Shown here piece after piece: positions 16,780 through 26,756 of a stretch of DNA of 64,000 nucleotides. Source of the DNA: SZUA-287 sp036397975 (lineage in GTDB: Bacteria > Bacteroidota > Ignavibacteria > UBA10030 > UBA6906); contig DASWHW010000050.1 of NCBI GenBank assembly GCA_036397975.1, positions 1 to 64,000 on the forward strand. Direction: 5' to 3'. The notes under the pieces are model-generated. The model worked only from the letters and a program-made list of their open reading frames with translations, searched no databases and was not told the origin of the DNA. The position numbers and the translations under genes are program-made. Each line of letters starts with the position of its first letter. The stretch's first letter is position 1.

Positions 16780-18418
16780 CCGGATTGAAGGAAGCCATAT
16801 CCGGATTGTTGACTGCCATCGCCATACCACGGGAGACAATTGCGCGCGTGTCCAGCGGATCAACGATGCCATCCACCCAGAGCCGTGCAGCGGCATAGTA
16901 TGGATTGGTTTCCCGTTCATACCGCGCCTGGATGTCGGCAAGAAGCCGTGCCTGTTCATCCGGCGTAATGTGTTTTCCCCCTTTTTCCATTTGTTGAACT
17001 TTGATGCTCAGCAATGTTTCGCTCGCTTGCTTTCCACCCATCACTGCTATTTGCGCTGTGGGCCATGCGTAAATCAAACGAGGGTCATACGCCTTCCCAC
17101 ACATGGCGTAGTTTCCGGCACCATAACTATTTCCCACGATGAAGGTGAACTTCGGGACAACGCTATTCGCGACGGCGTTTACCATCTTCGCGCCGTCTTT
17201 GATGATACCTCCCTGTTCCGCCCTGCTCCCCACCATGAAACCTGTAACATCCTGGAAGAAAACCAGCGGTATCCGCTTCTGATTGCAGTTGAGAATAAAA
17301 CGGGCAGCTTTGTCGGCGCTGTCGCTGTAGATCACCCCTCCGACCTGCATCTCCCCTTTCTTAGTCTTTACCACCGACCGCTGATTTGCTACAATGCCAA
17401 CAGCCCATCCATCAATTCTTGCATAGCCAGTAATAACTGATTTTCCGTACCCTTCTTTGTACTCATCCAACTCGCTGCCATCGATGATGCGAGCAAGGAT
17501 TTGATACATATCATAAGGCTTTGTTCTCTCGACGGGAAGAAGCCCATAGATTTCGTCGGGGAAAAATTTCGGTGGAATAGGTTCCGCGCGGTCAAAGAGG
17601 GCTTTGGGACGTGCGCCAAGTTTGCTCACGATACTCCGTATTTTTGCAAGACACTCATCATCGTTGGCCATGCGATGATCGGTCACTCCGCTGATCTCGC
17701 AATGCACCATTGCCCCGCCAAGTTCCTCGTTCTCGATCTCTTCGCCGATTGCGGCCTTCACAAGAAATGAACCTGCGAGAAAGACACTCCCCGTTCCATC
17801 AACAATAAGTGATTCATCACTCATAATGGGGAGATATGCACCTCCCGCAACGCAAGGTCCCATGATCGCAGCGATTTGAACGATCCCCATGGAACTCATC
17901 ACCGCATTGTTTCTGAAGATCCGACCGAAATGTTCTTTGTCGGGAAAGATCTCGCTCTGCAACGGAAGAAATACTCCCGCGGAATCAACGAGATAAACAA
18001 TAGGGAGTCTGTTCTCCATGGAGATCTCTTGCGCACGAAGATTCTTCTTGCAGGTAATTGGGAACCAGGCCCCTGCCTTCACAGTAGCGTCATTTGCGAC
18101 AATAACTACTTCACGTCCATGGACGATCCCAATCCCAAATACCGTCCCCGATGAAGGCGCCCCTCCTTCTTCCTCGTACATTTCATATCCTGCAAAGAGA
18201 CCAACTTCAACAAAACTGCTTCCTGGATCAATCAACTTTTCGATTCTCTCACGTGCTCCAAGCTTTTTCTGCTTGTGAAGCTTTTCTATCCGTTCCTTTC
18301 CGCCTCCCAGTTTGGTGTGCTTACCCGTACTGCGGAGATGTTCCACCATTTCAGAAAGACGTTCCTGATTTTTCTCGAATGCAGCGGTCTTTTGAATCTT
18401 TGAACCGATAAGAGTCAT
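16763..18418 (-). CDS. Acyl-CoA carboxylase, carboxyltransferase (beta) subunit
   Basis: A 551-residue biotin-dependent carboxyltransferase with both crotonase-like halves. It moves carboxyl groups from carboxybiotin to an acyl-CoA. Motifs include GARERIEKL near 54-62, the oxyanion glycines in MGPCVAGGAYLP, and GNSYGAGNYAMCG in the C-half. The HFGRIFRN and GSVFLAGSFLVKAAIGE stretches resemble methylcrotonyl-CoA carboxylase more than acetyl-CoA carboxylase. The biotin carboxylase/carrier partner is not in the window. It lies 21 bp behind an acyl-CoA dehydrogenase, which fits leucine or other branched-chain degradation. Confidence 0.88.
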   Translation of the reverse strand: MTLIGSKIQKTAAFEKNQERLSEMVEHLRSTGKHTKLGGGKERIEKLHKQKKLGARERIEKLIDPGSSFVEVGLFAGYEMYEEEGGAPSSGTVFGIGIVHGREVVIVANDATVKAGAWFPITCKKNLRAQEISMENRLPIVYLVDSAGVFLPLQSEIFPDKEHFGRIFRNNAVMSSMGIVQIAAIMGPCVAGGAYLPIMSDESLIVDGTGSVFLAGSFLVKAAIGEEIENEELGGAMVHCEISGVTDHRMANDDECLAKIRSIVSKLGARPKALFDRAEPIPPKFFPDEIYGLLPVERTKPYDMYQILARIIDGSELDEYKEGYGKSVITGYARIDGWAVGIVANQRSVVKTKKGEMQVGGVIYSDSADKAARFILNCNQKRIPLVFFQDVTGFMVGSRAEQGGIIKDGAKMVNAVANSVVPKFTFIVGNSYGAGNYAMCGKAYDPRLIYAWPTAQIAVMGGKQASETLLSIKVQQMEKGGKHITPDEQARLLADIQARYERETNPYYAAARLWVDGIVDPLDTRAIVSRGMAMAVNNPDMASFNPGVIQT

Positions 18419-18439
18419 AGGATAGCGGTTGTTCTTGTT

Positions 18440-19612
18440 CTAATCGAGGAGTAAATTTCTGGCGATGACCATTTTCTGGACTTCGGAGGTACCTTCACCA
18501 ATGGTCATGAGTTTCACATCCCGATAGAGCTTTTCTACAGGAAACTCCTTGATAAAACCATAGCCTCCATGAATCTGTATGGCATCATTCGTTGCGCGAA
18601 CAGCTGCCTCGCTCGCAAAGTACTTTGCCTGTGCCGCCACAAGATTGATATCTTTGCCTGTGGTTTTCAGCCATGCTGCTTTCTGCGTAAGCAAACGTGC
18701 CGCATCGATTTCCGTGGCCATATCAGCAAGTTTCCATTGAATTGCTTGGAATTCGCTGAGTGACCTTCCAAATTGTATTCTCTCGCGTGCATATTTGAGG
18801 CTGGCGTCTAATGCGCCTTGGGCAATACCCACAGAAAGAGCCGCAATACCAACTCTCCCTCCATCAAGAACTGCCAAAGCCTGCTTAAATCCATCTCCCA
18901 CCTCGCCGATAAGATTCTCGCCTGGCACTCTGACGTTCTCAAAGATCAGCGTGGCGGTGTCGCTACAACGCATGCCCAGCTTGTTTTCCTTTTTCCCGAT
19001 AGTGAAACCTTTCATCCCCTTTTCGAGAATGAAAGCAGAGATGCTTGACTTTCCTTTATCGCGATCGGTCATTGCCATCACCACATACGTCGACCCAACA
19101 GAGCCTTGCGTAATAAATGTCTTGCCCCCATCGATGATCCAGTCCTTGCCATCGCGCTTGGCAAAAGTTTTCATAGCGCCGGAGTCACTACCCGATCCCG
19201 GTTCCGTTAATCCCCACGCCCCCAACTTTCTGCCGGACGCCAAGTCCGGAACATATTTCTTCTTCTGTTCCTCGCTGGCAAATGCCATTATGTGGCCAGT
19301 GCAGAGGCTGTTGTGTGACGCAACGGTGAGAGCAACAGATGGATCGACTTTGGCAATCTCCTCAATAATCACTATGCTTTCGAGGTCCGTAAGCCCTGCG
19401 CCCTCAAGTTCTTCCGGCCATGTAATTCCCAAAAATCCGAGAGCTGCAAGTTTTTGGACAATCGCTGCCGGAAATTCCTGTGACTCGTCGAATTGCATAA
19501 CCGTTGGACGCATTTCTTTTTCAGCAAAATTGCGTGCAAGTTCTTCGACCGCCTTCTGACTTTCGGTCATTTCAAACACAAGACTTTCCGGTGCGGTGGT
19601 GTCTGTACCCAT
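18440..19612 (-). CDS. Acyl-CoA dehydrogenase
   Basis: A 390-residue FAD flavoenzyme that introduces an alpha-beta double bond into acyl-CoA and passes electrons to electron-transfer flavoprotein. The substrate/FAD signature GAWGLTEPGSGSD lies at about 130-142. The C-terminal domain holds QIHGGYGFIKEFPVEKLYRD and the GEGTSEVQ segment, whose Glu is the usual catalytic base in short/medium-chain enzymes. Placement upstream of the carboxylase suggests isovaleryl- or short-chain acyl-CoA as substrate, but chain length cannot be read from sequence. Confidence 0.9.
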   Translation of the reverse strand: MGTDTTAPESLVFEMTESQKAVEELARNFAEKEMRPTVMQFDESQEFPAAIVQKLAALGFLGITWPEELEGAGLTDLESIVIIEEIAKVDPSVALTVASHNSLCTGHIMAFASEEQKKKYVPDLASGRKLGAWGLTEPGSGSDSGAMKTFAKRDGKDWIIDGGKTFITQGSVGSTYVVMAMTDRDKGKSSISAFILEKGMKGFTIGKKENKLGMRCSDTATLIFENVRVPGENLIGEVGDGFKQALAVLDGGRVGIAALSVGIAQGALDASLKYARERIQFGRSLSEFQAIQWKLADMATEIDAARLLTQKAAWLKTTGKDINLVAAQAKYFASEAAVRATNDAIQIHGGYGFIKEFPVEKLYRDVKLMTIGEGTSEVQKMVIARNLLLD

Positions 19613-19663
19613 AGAAATTCTCCTAAGATTGACGCGTGCCGTCGATTCCGGTCCGCAGGTATA

Positions 19664-20611
19664 TTACATTGTACGAAAGTGTTCTATTAATTCCTCAGCA
19701 ACATCATATGGAGTGATGCTGAACTTCATCACTTCAGCAATCTTCGTCTCCAAAAGATTGCTTCTTGCGTGATCCCAAAAATCAACTTTGAGGCGGTCCG
19801 CCACGAGAGTACGAATTCGATCCTCAAGTCTTTTTTGCCGCTTTTTGGTAAGGCGTTCATTCCGCGAGAGGAATTCTCTGTGTTGGCGGATCTTATCGGC
19901 AATGGATTCGATTCCCTTTCCTTCACTCGCGACAACCTTTAGCACATCGGAGGACCACTCGGATTGTTCCTTGAATGAAAGAATCATTTTTATGGACATC
20001 ACGGCTTGCTCGGCTCCCGCCCGATCTGCCTTGTTCAGAACAAAGAAATCCGCGATCTCCATTAACCCGGCCTTCATCGCCTGGATAGAGTCGCCGGATT
20101 CAGGAACCAGAACAACGATGGTCGTATCTGCCGCACCGGCAATATCCAGTTCGGATTGTCCGACGCCAACTGTTTCCATAATGACGATGTTCTTCCCCGC
20201 AGCATCAAGGACATCAACCGCTTCGATTGCTTTTTTGCTCAAACCACCGAGACTCCCGCGGGACGCCATGCTTCGAATGAATACTCCGTTATCCAACTCC
20301 ACATCCGTCATCCGGACTCGGTCCCCGAGAAGCGCACCACCGCTGAAGGGGCTTGTCGGATCAACCGCAATAATGCCGACATTGAGCCCCTCCTCTCGAT
20401 AAAGTTGAGCGAGTTTATTGGTGATGGTGCTCTTGCCTGCACCGGGAGGTCCGGTAATCCCTATCCGATAAGCCCAACCCGTCCGTGAAAATACTTGTTG
20501 CAACAACGCCTGCGATTCAGGTGATTCGTTCTCGACCGATGAAATCGCACGGGAGATCGCGAGCCGATCCCCTTCAAACAGTTTTTCGATATCGAGTGTT
20601 CGCTTAGCCAT
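19664..20611 (-). CDS. meaB: Methylmalonyl-CoA mutase-associated GTPase MeaB/ArgK
   Basis: A 315-residue G3E-type P-loop GTPase that protects and reloads adenosylcobalamin-dependent methylmalonyl-CoA mutase. Walker A is GPPGAGKST at 54-62; DPTSPFSGGALLGDR carries the switch region and NKADRAGA the base-specificity motif. The start at ATG 20611 (MAKRTLDIEKL) follows GGGGGA and overlaps the epimerase stop by 8 nt; the 344-residue longer frame is unlikely. The mutase genes are not in the window. It fits with the neighbouring acyl-CoA dehydrogenase and carboxylase as a propionyl/methylmalonyl-CoA theme. Confidence 0.92.
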   Translation of the reverse strand: MAKRTLDIEKLFEGDRLAISRAISSVENESPESQALLQQVFSRTGWAYRIGITGPPGAGKSTITNKLAQLYREEGLNVGIIAVDPTSPFSGGALLGDRVRMTDVELDNGVFIRSMASRGSLGGLSKKAIEAVDVLDAAGKNIVIMETVGVGQSELDIAGAADTTIVVLVPESGDSIQAMKAGLMEIADFFVLNKADRAGAEQAVMSIKMILSFKEQSEWSSDVLKVVASEGKGIESIADKIRQHREFLSRNERLTKKRQKRLEDRIRTLVADRLKVDFWDHARSNLLETKIAEVMKFSITPYDVAEELIEHFRTM

Positions 20612-21536
20612 TCCCCCTCGGTGTCCGGAAGAATTCGACTGTCTTTGCGAGACCATCGGACAAGGAAACGCTCTGCTTCCATCCAAGTTGACTTGCAATT
20701 TTCTCGTTGCTCAACACGCTTCTCCGCTGCTCTCCTGCTTTCGCAGGACCATGCTCTTCCCCTGCGGGTGACCTGGTGAGCTTCTTCACATGCTGGAACA
20801 ATTCGTTGACATTCGTTTCGATCCCCGTCCCTACATTAAACGCATCACTCGTTGAACAACCGAGGGCGAGAACGTTCGCTTGTACCACATCGGCAATGAA
20901 TACGTAGTCTCGTGTCTGAGAGCCATCTCCATTCACGATGGGTTCTTCACCCCCAAGCATTTTCGATGCAAAAATTGCAATAACGCCAGCTTCACCCTTT
21001 GGGTTTTGTCGGGGCCCGTACACATTTCCATAACGCAGACACACCGACTTTATCTGATGGACCACATCGTAGTAGTGTAGGTAGTTCTCTGTTGTCAGTT
21101 TTGCAACGCCGTAGGGGGAAATCGGGTGGAGAGGATGCTTTTCATCGGCGGGGAAATATTCCTGCTCTCCGTAAATCGCTCCTCCGCTGGAAGCAAAAAC
21201 AACCTTGCGCACGCCATAGCGTACGCAGCACTCCAGCAAATGCAACATGCCAATAACGTTTACTGATGCATCAAATGCAGGATCGGTGACCGACCGTCGG
21301 ACATCCATTTGTGCGGCCTGATGATTGAGGACATCAAACTGCTCGCTTTTGAAAAGATCTTCGACAGACCGGTCATCTCGGATGTCCAGCTCCACGAATT
21401 GTGCCGACGGGTTCAGGTTCTCCCGCAGTCCTGTACTAAGATCATCGGCGATGACAACGCGATGGCCTGCTGCAATGTACGCGTCAACAATGTGCGAACC
21501 GATAAATCCGGCTCCGCCGGTTACTAAGATGTTCAC
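20604..21536 (-). CDS. NAD-dependent sugar epimerase/dehydratase
   Basis: A 310-residue extended short-chain dehydrogenase. The NAD-binding motif GGAGFIGSH is at 7-15 and the catalytic Tyr142-x3-Lys146 is in SPYGVAKLT, with Ser117-Ser118 completing the triad region. It resembles UDP-glucose 4-epimerase-like enzymes; the substrate is not determined. It starts with GTG 21536 after AGGA. On the minus strand, TTG 21593-21591 and TATTTTTA about 19 nt on could be a promoter in the 83-bp gap after purD. Sugar metabolism does not match the acyl-CoA genes downstream, so co-transcription may be incidental. Confidence 0.87.
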   Translation of the reverse strand: MNILVTGGAGFIGSHIVDAYIAAGHRVVIADDLSTGLRENLNPSAQFVELDIRDDRSVEDLFKSEQFDVLNHQAAQMDVRRSVTDPAFDASVNVIGMLHLLECCVRYGVRKVVFASSGGAIYGEQEYFPADEKHPLHPISPYGVAKLTTENYLHYYDVVHQIKSVCLRYGNVYGPRQNPKGEAGVIAIFASKMLGGEEPIVNGDGSQTRDYVFIADVVQANVLALGCSTSDAFNVGTGIETNVNELFQHVKKLTRSPAGEEHGPAKAGEQRRSVLSNEKIASQLGWKQSVSLSDGLAKTVEFFRTPRGNG

Positions 21537-21619
21537 GCGAGTTTCGTCCTTTCAAAGGCTAAATAAAAATAAGCTCGCGGCCGTATTTTTCAAAAAAAAA
21601 CAGTCCTCGGTTTTGATGG

Positions 21620-22894
21620 TCAACCAATCGCCCTCCTCGCAATGTCCCGCCGATAATGCATGCCGTCGAATTGAATTCTGGAAATAGCTTCATAAACCTT
21701 GCTCACCGCTTCTTTCAGATTTCCGTCTCCGTCAATGGAAGTGACGCCGAGAACGCGCCCTCCGTCGGACACAAGGTGCCCGTTTTCCAGTCTTGTTCCG
21801 GCGTGAAACACCTGACTGAGCATCTCAGCTTCATCAACACCGGTAATCTGCTTGCCAGTTTCATACCGGTCGGGATAGCCACCAGATGCAGCTACTACAC
21901 AGACAGCCGCTCCTTCAATGTCCATTGCCAAATTGTGCCCCAGCGTCCCCTTACAAGTCTTGAGAAGCAAATCAACCAAATCTCCATTGAGTAGAGGGAG
22001 AACCACCTGCGTTTCAGGATCGCCAAAGCGACAGTTGTACTCAACGACTTTCGGACCTTCGGAGGTTACCATGATACCAACATACAAACAGCCGGTGTAC
22101 AGCCGTTCTTCTTCCCTCATCCCATGGATGGTGGGTTCAATTATTTGGTTCTGAATTACTGCGAGCAATTTTGCCGTAACGACGGGTGCTGGCGCGTGCG
22201 CACCCATGCCTCCCGTGTTTTTTCCCTCATCATTATCAAACACGCGCTTATGATCTTGGGCCGGCGCCAGAGTCACGTAGTGCTGACCGTCGGTCAGTAC
22301 AAAAATAGAAGCCTCTTCGCCTTCCATGAATTCCTCGATCACAACCGACTTCCCTGCTTCCCCAAATGAGGACCCGTCAAACATTGTATCAAGGATTCGC
22401 GTCGCTTCGTTCGTCTCTCGACAAATAACAACTCCTTTACCGGCAGCCAAGCCATCCGCCTTAAGGACGCACAGGCCGTTGATCGAATCTAGATAGTCTT
22501 TCGCTGCACGCTTCTTACTGAACTCAAACACTTCATACCCGGCGGTCGGAATGCCATGTCGCTTCATGAAGTTCTTGGCAAACCCTTTGCTCCACTCCAG
22601 TTCGGCCGCTTCTCTCGTCGGACCAAAGATCATTTGCCCCGTTGAACGGAACCTATCGACAATTCCTTCGGCGAGAGGTTGTTCTGGACCAACCACAGTC
22701 AGGTAAATATCCTTCTCTTGAACGAAACCGAGGAGAGCTTCGATGTCTGTCGGTTTGATCGGAATACACTCTGCGATCTTCGAGATGCCTGCATTCCCCG
22801 GAGCACAGTAGACTTTTTCCACTAGGGAACTCTGACGGATCTTCCACACGAGTGCATGTTCTCGTCCGCCAGAACCGATGACAAGGACATTCAT
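21620..22894 (-). CDS. purD: Phosphoribosylamine-glycine ligase
   Basis: A 424-residue ATP-grasp enzyme of purine synthesis that joins 5-phosphoribosylamine and glycine. The N-terminal Rossmann-like part starts VLVIGSGGREHALVWK; ATP-grasp motifs KADGLAAGKGVV and VVEYNCRFGDPETQ are intact, and the latter supplies Mg ligands. Length is normal. Its ATG directly abuts the TGA of the upstream glycosyltransferase. There is a run of nine A residues on the plus strand just after the stop, but no stem to make it a terminator. Confidence 0.95.
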   Translation of the reverse strand: MNVLVIGSGGREHALVWKIRQSSLVEKVYCAPGNAGISKIAECIPIKPTDIEALLGFVQEKDIYLTVVGPEQPLAEGIVDRFRSTGQMIFGPTREAAELEWSKGFAKNFMKRHGIPTAGYEVFEFSKKRAAKDYLDSINGLCVLKADGLAAGKGVVICRETNEATRILDTMFDGSSFGEAGKSVVIEEFMEGEEASIFVLTDGQHYVTLAPAQDHKRVFDNDEGKNTGGMGAHAPAPVVTAKLLAVIQNQIIEPTIHGMREEERLYTGCLYVGIMVTSEGPKVVEYNCRFGDPETQVVLPLLNGDLVDLLLKTCKGTLGHNLAMDIEGAAVCVVAASGGYPDRYETGKQITGVDEAEMLSQVFHAGTRLENGHLVSDGGRVLGVTSIDGDGNLKEAVSKVYEAISRIQFDGMHYRRDIARRAIG

Positions 22895-24172
22895 TCAGTG
22901 ATCCATGAGAGATTCAAACAACTTTACAAGATTTCCAGTGAGCTGAATTCGGTTGTACCGATCTATGACGTCTTTTGAGGGATATTCGAGCTTTCTTTTC
23001 TGAAACTTGTCATACAACTCTATGATCGCTTGTTTTATTCCGTGCACATCTTTCGGCGCAACAACCACACCTCCTGCCTCGAGAATGGTGGTTTTGAGAA
23101 AACCATCCGGAACGCATCCCAGAATTGGTTTCCCTGCACCGATATATTCGTACACTTTTCCCGGCGAGCCGAGGTCGTCACCGACAATCATCCAGAGGAC
23201 ATCCGAATCAATCAATTCTTGCACACATGCACGGTGAGAAAGATACCCCGCGACGATCACGGCTTCTTCCAATTGAAGCTCACGAACACGATCCATATTC
23301 TCGTCGCGAAAATGTCCGATGAATCGAGCCTCTATGTTCCCACGAATATCTTCGCGCTCGATGAAAACATCATGTAAGGCCTGAAGGAAGTAGTCCGGAA
23401 CGCGATCCTCCCAAAAGATACCGGCATATGTTATTCTCATCTTTCCGGGTTCCCTTTTTGCCGGTTTCGTTAACGAGGCGAAATCCTCCGGATCAAATCC
23501 CTGGGGAATAATGTCGATATCGTGATGGGTGAGGAACTGATGTCGCTGGATGAGAAGCTCCTTGACCCGTCGATTGGTGGTGACGACATGGCTGCTTGCA
23601 CGAAGCGCGCGGCGTTCCAGGACAATATTTCTCCATTTGTGAAGTGGCGTCGGATAAAACTTAAAAGGATACTCAATCCACGGATCACGATAGTCAAAAA
23701 CCAATGGAAGCGATGTGTATTTTTTTAGCACCTGACCGATGAGAAAATCGGTGAAAGGCGGAGCCGTTGCAAAGAGAAGGTCAAACGGTGTTTCACCATG
23801 CAGTTCCATTCCTTTTGCCACGGCCTGATGCTTCCAACCGATCTTGTTGTCTGGGATGAAGAGCGTATCGCTCACTCTGCTCAGGAACTTCCGTGTGCGT
23901 TCAGATGGCAGTTTGACCTCTTTCTTTGCAAAGAGTTTGCCAGGTCCCGCCGCCGCTGTTCTGGCAATGCGAACATCACGTGACGTAAGATCTTCCAGCA
24001 GCGACTCGTCATGAGCGACATATCCTATCGGATCAACGGTAAGAACTGTCGGTTTCCAACCAAACTGTGGAAGGTACTTCACAAACTTAAGCGTACGCTG
24101 AACACCGCTCAAACCGAGTGGTGGAAAGTAATATGCTATGACCAGAACGCGGCGGGATTCGGGTGTTTGCAC
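22895..24172 (-). CDS. Glycosyltransferase, GT4-like
   Basis: A 425-residue GT-B-fold glycosyltransferase. The N-terminal domain begins VLVIAYYFPPLGLSGVQR, the glycine-rich acceptor loop of group 1 transferases. The C-terminal nucleotide-sugar domain carries SPGKVYEYIGAGKPILG, the E-x7-E-like region of GT4 enzymes. Donor and acceptor are unknown; a cell-surface polysaccharide is likely. Start is GTG 24172. It lies 12 bp downstream of the M24 peptidase and abuts purD. Confidence 0.85.
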   Translation of the reverse strand: MQTPESRRVLVIAYYFPPLGLSGVQRTLKFVKYLPQFGWKPTVLTVDPIGYVAHDESLLEDLTSRDVRIARTAAAGPGKLFAKKEVKLPSERTRKFLSRVSDTLFIPDNKIGWKHQAVAKGMELHGETPFDLLFATAPPFTDFLIGQVLKKYTSLPLVFDYRDPWIEYPFKFYPTPLHKWRNIVLERRALRASSHVVTTNRRVKELLIQRHQFLTHHDIDIIPQGFDPEDFASLTKPAKREPGKMRITYAGIFWEDRVPDYFLQALHDVFIEREDIRGNIEARFIGHFRDENMDRVRELQLEEAVIVAGYLSHRACVQELIDSDVLWMIVGDDLGSPGKVYEYIGAGKPILGCVPDGFLKTTILEAGGVVVAPKDVHGIKQAIIELYDKFQKRKLEYPSKDVIDRYNRIQLTGNLVKLFESLMDH

Positions 24173-24184
24173 AGTCGAAAAAAG

Positions 24185-25255
24185 TTAGAGTATGATTAAT
24201 TCTTTCGAGGAACGAGTAAGAACATCGCAACCTCGCTTCGTAACAACAACATCATCCTCAATTCTCACTCCACCAAGATTCGGGACGTACACCCCAGGTT
24301 CAATTGTGATAACGCACCCCTGCACTAACGTATCCCGGCTGAGCAATGATACGCGGGGCGCCTCGTGAACATCCAGGCCAAGGCCGTGTCCAAGGGAATG
24401 GACGAAGTGTCGCCCCCATCCGCCATTGTTGATTGTCTCCCGCGCTACCGCGTCCAGTTCCCTCGCCTCCATGTTCGATCGCGTGGCGTGGATCGCGTGT
24501 TCCTGGGCCTTGCGAACGAGGTTGTAGATCTCTTTCATCTTGCGAGAAACGTTTTCGACGAATACTGTTCGCGTAAGATCGGAATGATATCCCTCAACCA
24601 CGCAACCAAAGTCGAGAATAATTCCCTCCCCGGCTTTTACCTTTTTCCTTGAAGCCCGCGCATGTGGCAACGCACTCCGAATACCGCTGGCCACGATGGG
24701 ATCAAACGCATCCTTTTCCGCCCCATACCGCCGTTGACGGTACGAGATCTCTGCGGAGAGGTCGAGCTCGCTCACTCCTGGTCGGATCAATTTGAGGATC
24801 TCTTTGAAAACGCGTTCTGTGATCGCAACTGCACTTCTTATGCGGGCGATCTCCGACACGGATTTGGCGATGCCCAATTGCTCGACAATCCCCTCAGTCG
24901 CAATCAGCGCTTGTTCACCGAACTGACGTTTGTATGATCGATAGCGCGCATAGTCAAGATGGGAACTCTCAAATCCAAGTCGCCGACAACGGGCAAGAAG
25001 TTTTTGCCGAACGGCCTCCCCAGCCAGCGAATCGGCAGTGATGAATCGCTTCCATCCTCTGACCTCAGCCCGAGACTGAATGGCATATCTCGGGTCGGTG
25101 ACAAAGTACTGGCCCTTCGTGGTAACGATACATAGTGCATTGGAACCGGTGAAGCCTGTCAGGTAGCGAATATTCCGGAGTGAGGTCACCAGAAGAGCAT
25201 CCAGCCGAAGTCGTGATAATTCCTTTCGAAGGGCGGTGGTACGGCGTGATCTCAT
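24185..25255 (-). CDS. Xaa-Pro aminopeptidase / M24 metallopeptidase
   Basis: A 356-residue pita-bread-fold peptidase releasing N-terminal residues before proline. The N-terminal creatinase-like domain is about 1-125. The catalytic domain shows the five metal ligands in order: Asp in ILDFGC, Asp in HSDLTR, His in GHGLGLDVHE, Glu in TIEPGVY and Glu in RIEDDV. Length is right for the short (PepQ/YpdF-like) bacterial form. It sits between guaB and the glycosyltransferase with gaps of 11-12 bp. Confidence 0.9.
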   Translation of the reverse strand: MRSRRTTALRKELSRLRLDALLVTSLRNIRYLTGFTGSNALCIVTTKGQYFVTDPRYAIQSRAEVRGWKRFITADSLAGEAVRQKLLARCRRLGFESSHLDYARYRSYKRQFGEQALIATEGIVEQLGIAKSVSEIARIRSAVAITERVFKEILKLIRPGVSELDLSAEISYRQRRYGAEKDAFDPIVASGIRSALPHARASRKKVKAGEGIILDFGCVVEGYHSDLTRTVFVENVSRKMKEIYNLVRKAQEHAIHATRSNMEARELDAVARETINNGGWGRHFVHSLGHGLGLDVHEAPRVSLLSRDTLVQGCVITIEPGVYVPNLGGVRIEDDVVVTKRGCDVLTRSSKELIIL

Positions 25256-25266
25256 TGCTCCATTGG

Positions 25267-26733
25267 CTAGAGGTGATAGTTCGGAGCTTCTTTAGTGATC
25301 GAAATATCATGGGGGTGACTTTCCGATAATCCCGCGCCGCTCATTTTCATGAAACGACCGTGCGATCGTAATTCACTGATCGTTCTTGCCCCGCAATATC
25401 CCATCGCTGCCCGCAACCCACCCACCATTTGGAATGCTGTATCGCCGAGCGGTCCCTTGTATGGAACGCGCCCCTCAATTCCCTCGGGGACAAGTTTCTG
25501 AATGTCCTCCTCCGCATCCTGAAAATACCGATCCTTGCTGCCGCTTCTCATTGCTTCGACCGAGCCCATCCCTCTGTACACTTTGTAGCTTCTCCCCTCA
25601 TAGAGCACCTTTTCACCAGGGCTTTCATCGACTCCTGCAAAAAGACCTCCGATCATCACGGAATCCGCACCGGCGGCAATTGCTTTCGCGATATCTCCTG
25701 TTTGTTTGATACCACCATCGGCGATCAGAGGAATATTATTTCTGGAAGTTGCTTTTGCGCAATCCATGATTGCAGTGATTTGAGGAACCCCAACCCCGGT
25801 AACAACACGCGTGGTACAGATCGAGCCAGGACCGATTCCAACTTTGATTGCATCGACGCCCGCCCGGATCAGGTCACGCGCACCCACTTCGGTACCGACA
25901 TTCCCTGCAATGAGTTCAAGTCGGGAGAATTTTTTCCGGACTCTCTTCACCATCTCGATAACTCCCCGCGAATGCCCGTGAGCCGTGTCGATGATAAGAA
26001 AATCCACTTCGGCGCGGATGAGGGCGTCCGCGCGTTCGAGCGTATCAGCCGTTACACCGATTGCAGCACCGACGCGAAGGCGTCCGTGTTCATCTTTGCA
26101 GGCATACGGATGTTTCTTTTTCTTCTGAATATCTTTGAAGGTAATAAGTCCACGGAGTACTCCGTTCTTGTCGACAACAGGAAGTTTCTCAATTTTGTGT
26201 TTCTGGAGAATTTTTTCGGCTTGCTCCAACTTTGTACCAAGTGGAGCGGTGACGAGATTTTCCTTCGTCATGATTTCCTCAACCGATTGCTCGCGATCGG
26301 GTTCGAACCGGAGATCACGGTTCGTAATGATCCCGATCAACTTTCCGTTTTCATCAACGACAGGGATTCCCGAAATCTTGTATTTCACCATGAGCTTCAA
26401 AACATCGTCGACGAGTTGATTGGCATTTGCCGTCACTGGATTCAAGATCATTCCGCTTTCCGATCTCTTCACCCGGTCTACCTCTTCAACTTGCCGTTGT
26501 ATCGTCATGTTCTTATGCAAAACGCCGATGCCACCCTCACGGGCCATTGCAACCGCCATGTCGGACTCGGTGACAGAGTCCATCGCGGCACTGATCAGAG
26601 GAATATTCAGCGTGATCGTATGCGTGAGCCGTGTTCGGATATCCACGTCACGCGGAAGAACAGCAGATTTTGCAGGGACGAGCAGGACGTCGTCGAAGGT
26701 AAGAGCCTCACCAAGTATTTTCTTTTTCGGCAC
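25267..26733 (-). CDS. guaB: IMP dehydrogenase
   Basis: A 488-residue TIM-barrel enzyme oxidising IMP to XMP with NAD, the committed step of GMP synthesis. Two CBS domains interrupt the barrel at about 95-205. The catalytic cysteine is in GPGSICTTR near 300-308, and the flap carries the [10 protein letters not shown] region. Start is GTG 26733 ([10 protein letters not shown]). A 462-residue open frame on the opposite strand is a codon-bias shadow. Operon position is between the glutaryl-CoA-dehydrogenase-like gene and the peptidase. Confidence 0.96.
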   Translation of the reverse strand: MPKKKILGEALTFDDVLLVPAKSAVLPRDVDIRTRLTHTITLNIPLISAAMDSVTESDMAVAMAREGGIGVLHKNMTIQRQVEEVDRVKRSESGMILNPVTANANQLVDDVLKLMVKYKISGIPVVDENGKLIGIITNRDLRFEPDREQSVEEIMTKENLVTAPLGTKLEQAEKILQKHKIEKLPVVDKNGVLRGLITFKDIQKKKKHPYACKDEHGRLRVGAAIGVTADTLERADALIRAEVDFLIIDTAHGHSRGVIEMVKRVRKKFSRLELIAGNVGTEVGARDLIRAGVDAIKVGIGPGSICTTRVVTGVGVPQITAIMDCAKATSRNNIPLIADGGIKQTGDIAKAIAAGADSVMIGGLFAGVDESPGEKVLYEGRSYKVYRGMGSVEAMRSGSKDRYFQDAEEDIQKLVPEGIEGRVPYKGPLGDTAFQMVGGLRAAMGYCGARTISELRSHGRFMKMSGAGLSESHPHDISITKEAPNYHL

Positions 26734-26756
26734 TGGGCTTGGGACTTGTTGGAAAA

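Noticed and set aside
16780..16959. N-terminal extension of the exported DKxQHF protein
   Set aside because: The extra 60 residues overlap the conserved C-terminus of the carboxyltransferase and precede the signal peptide.
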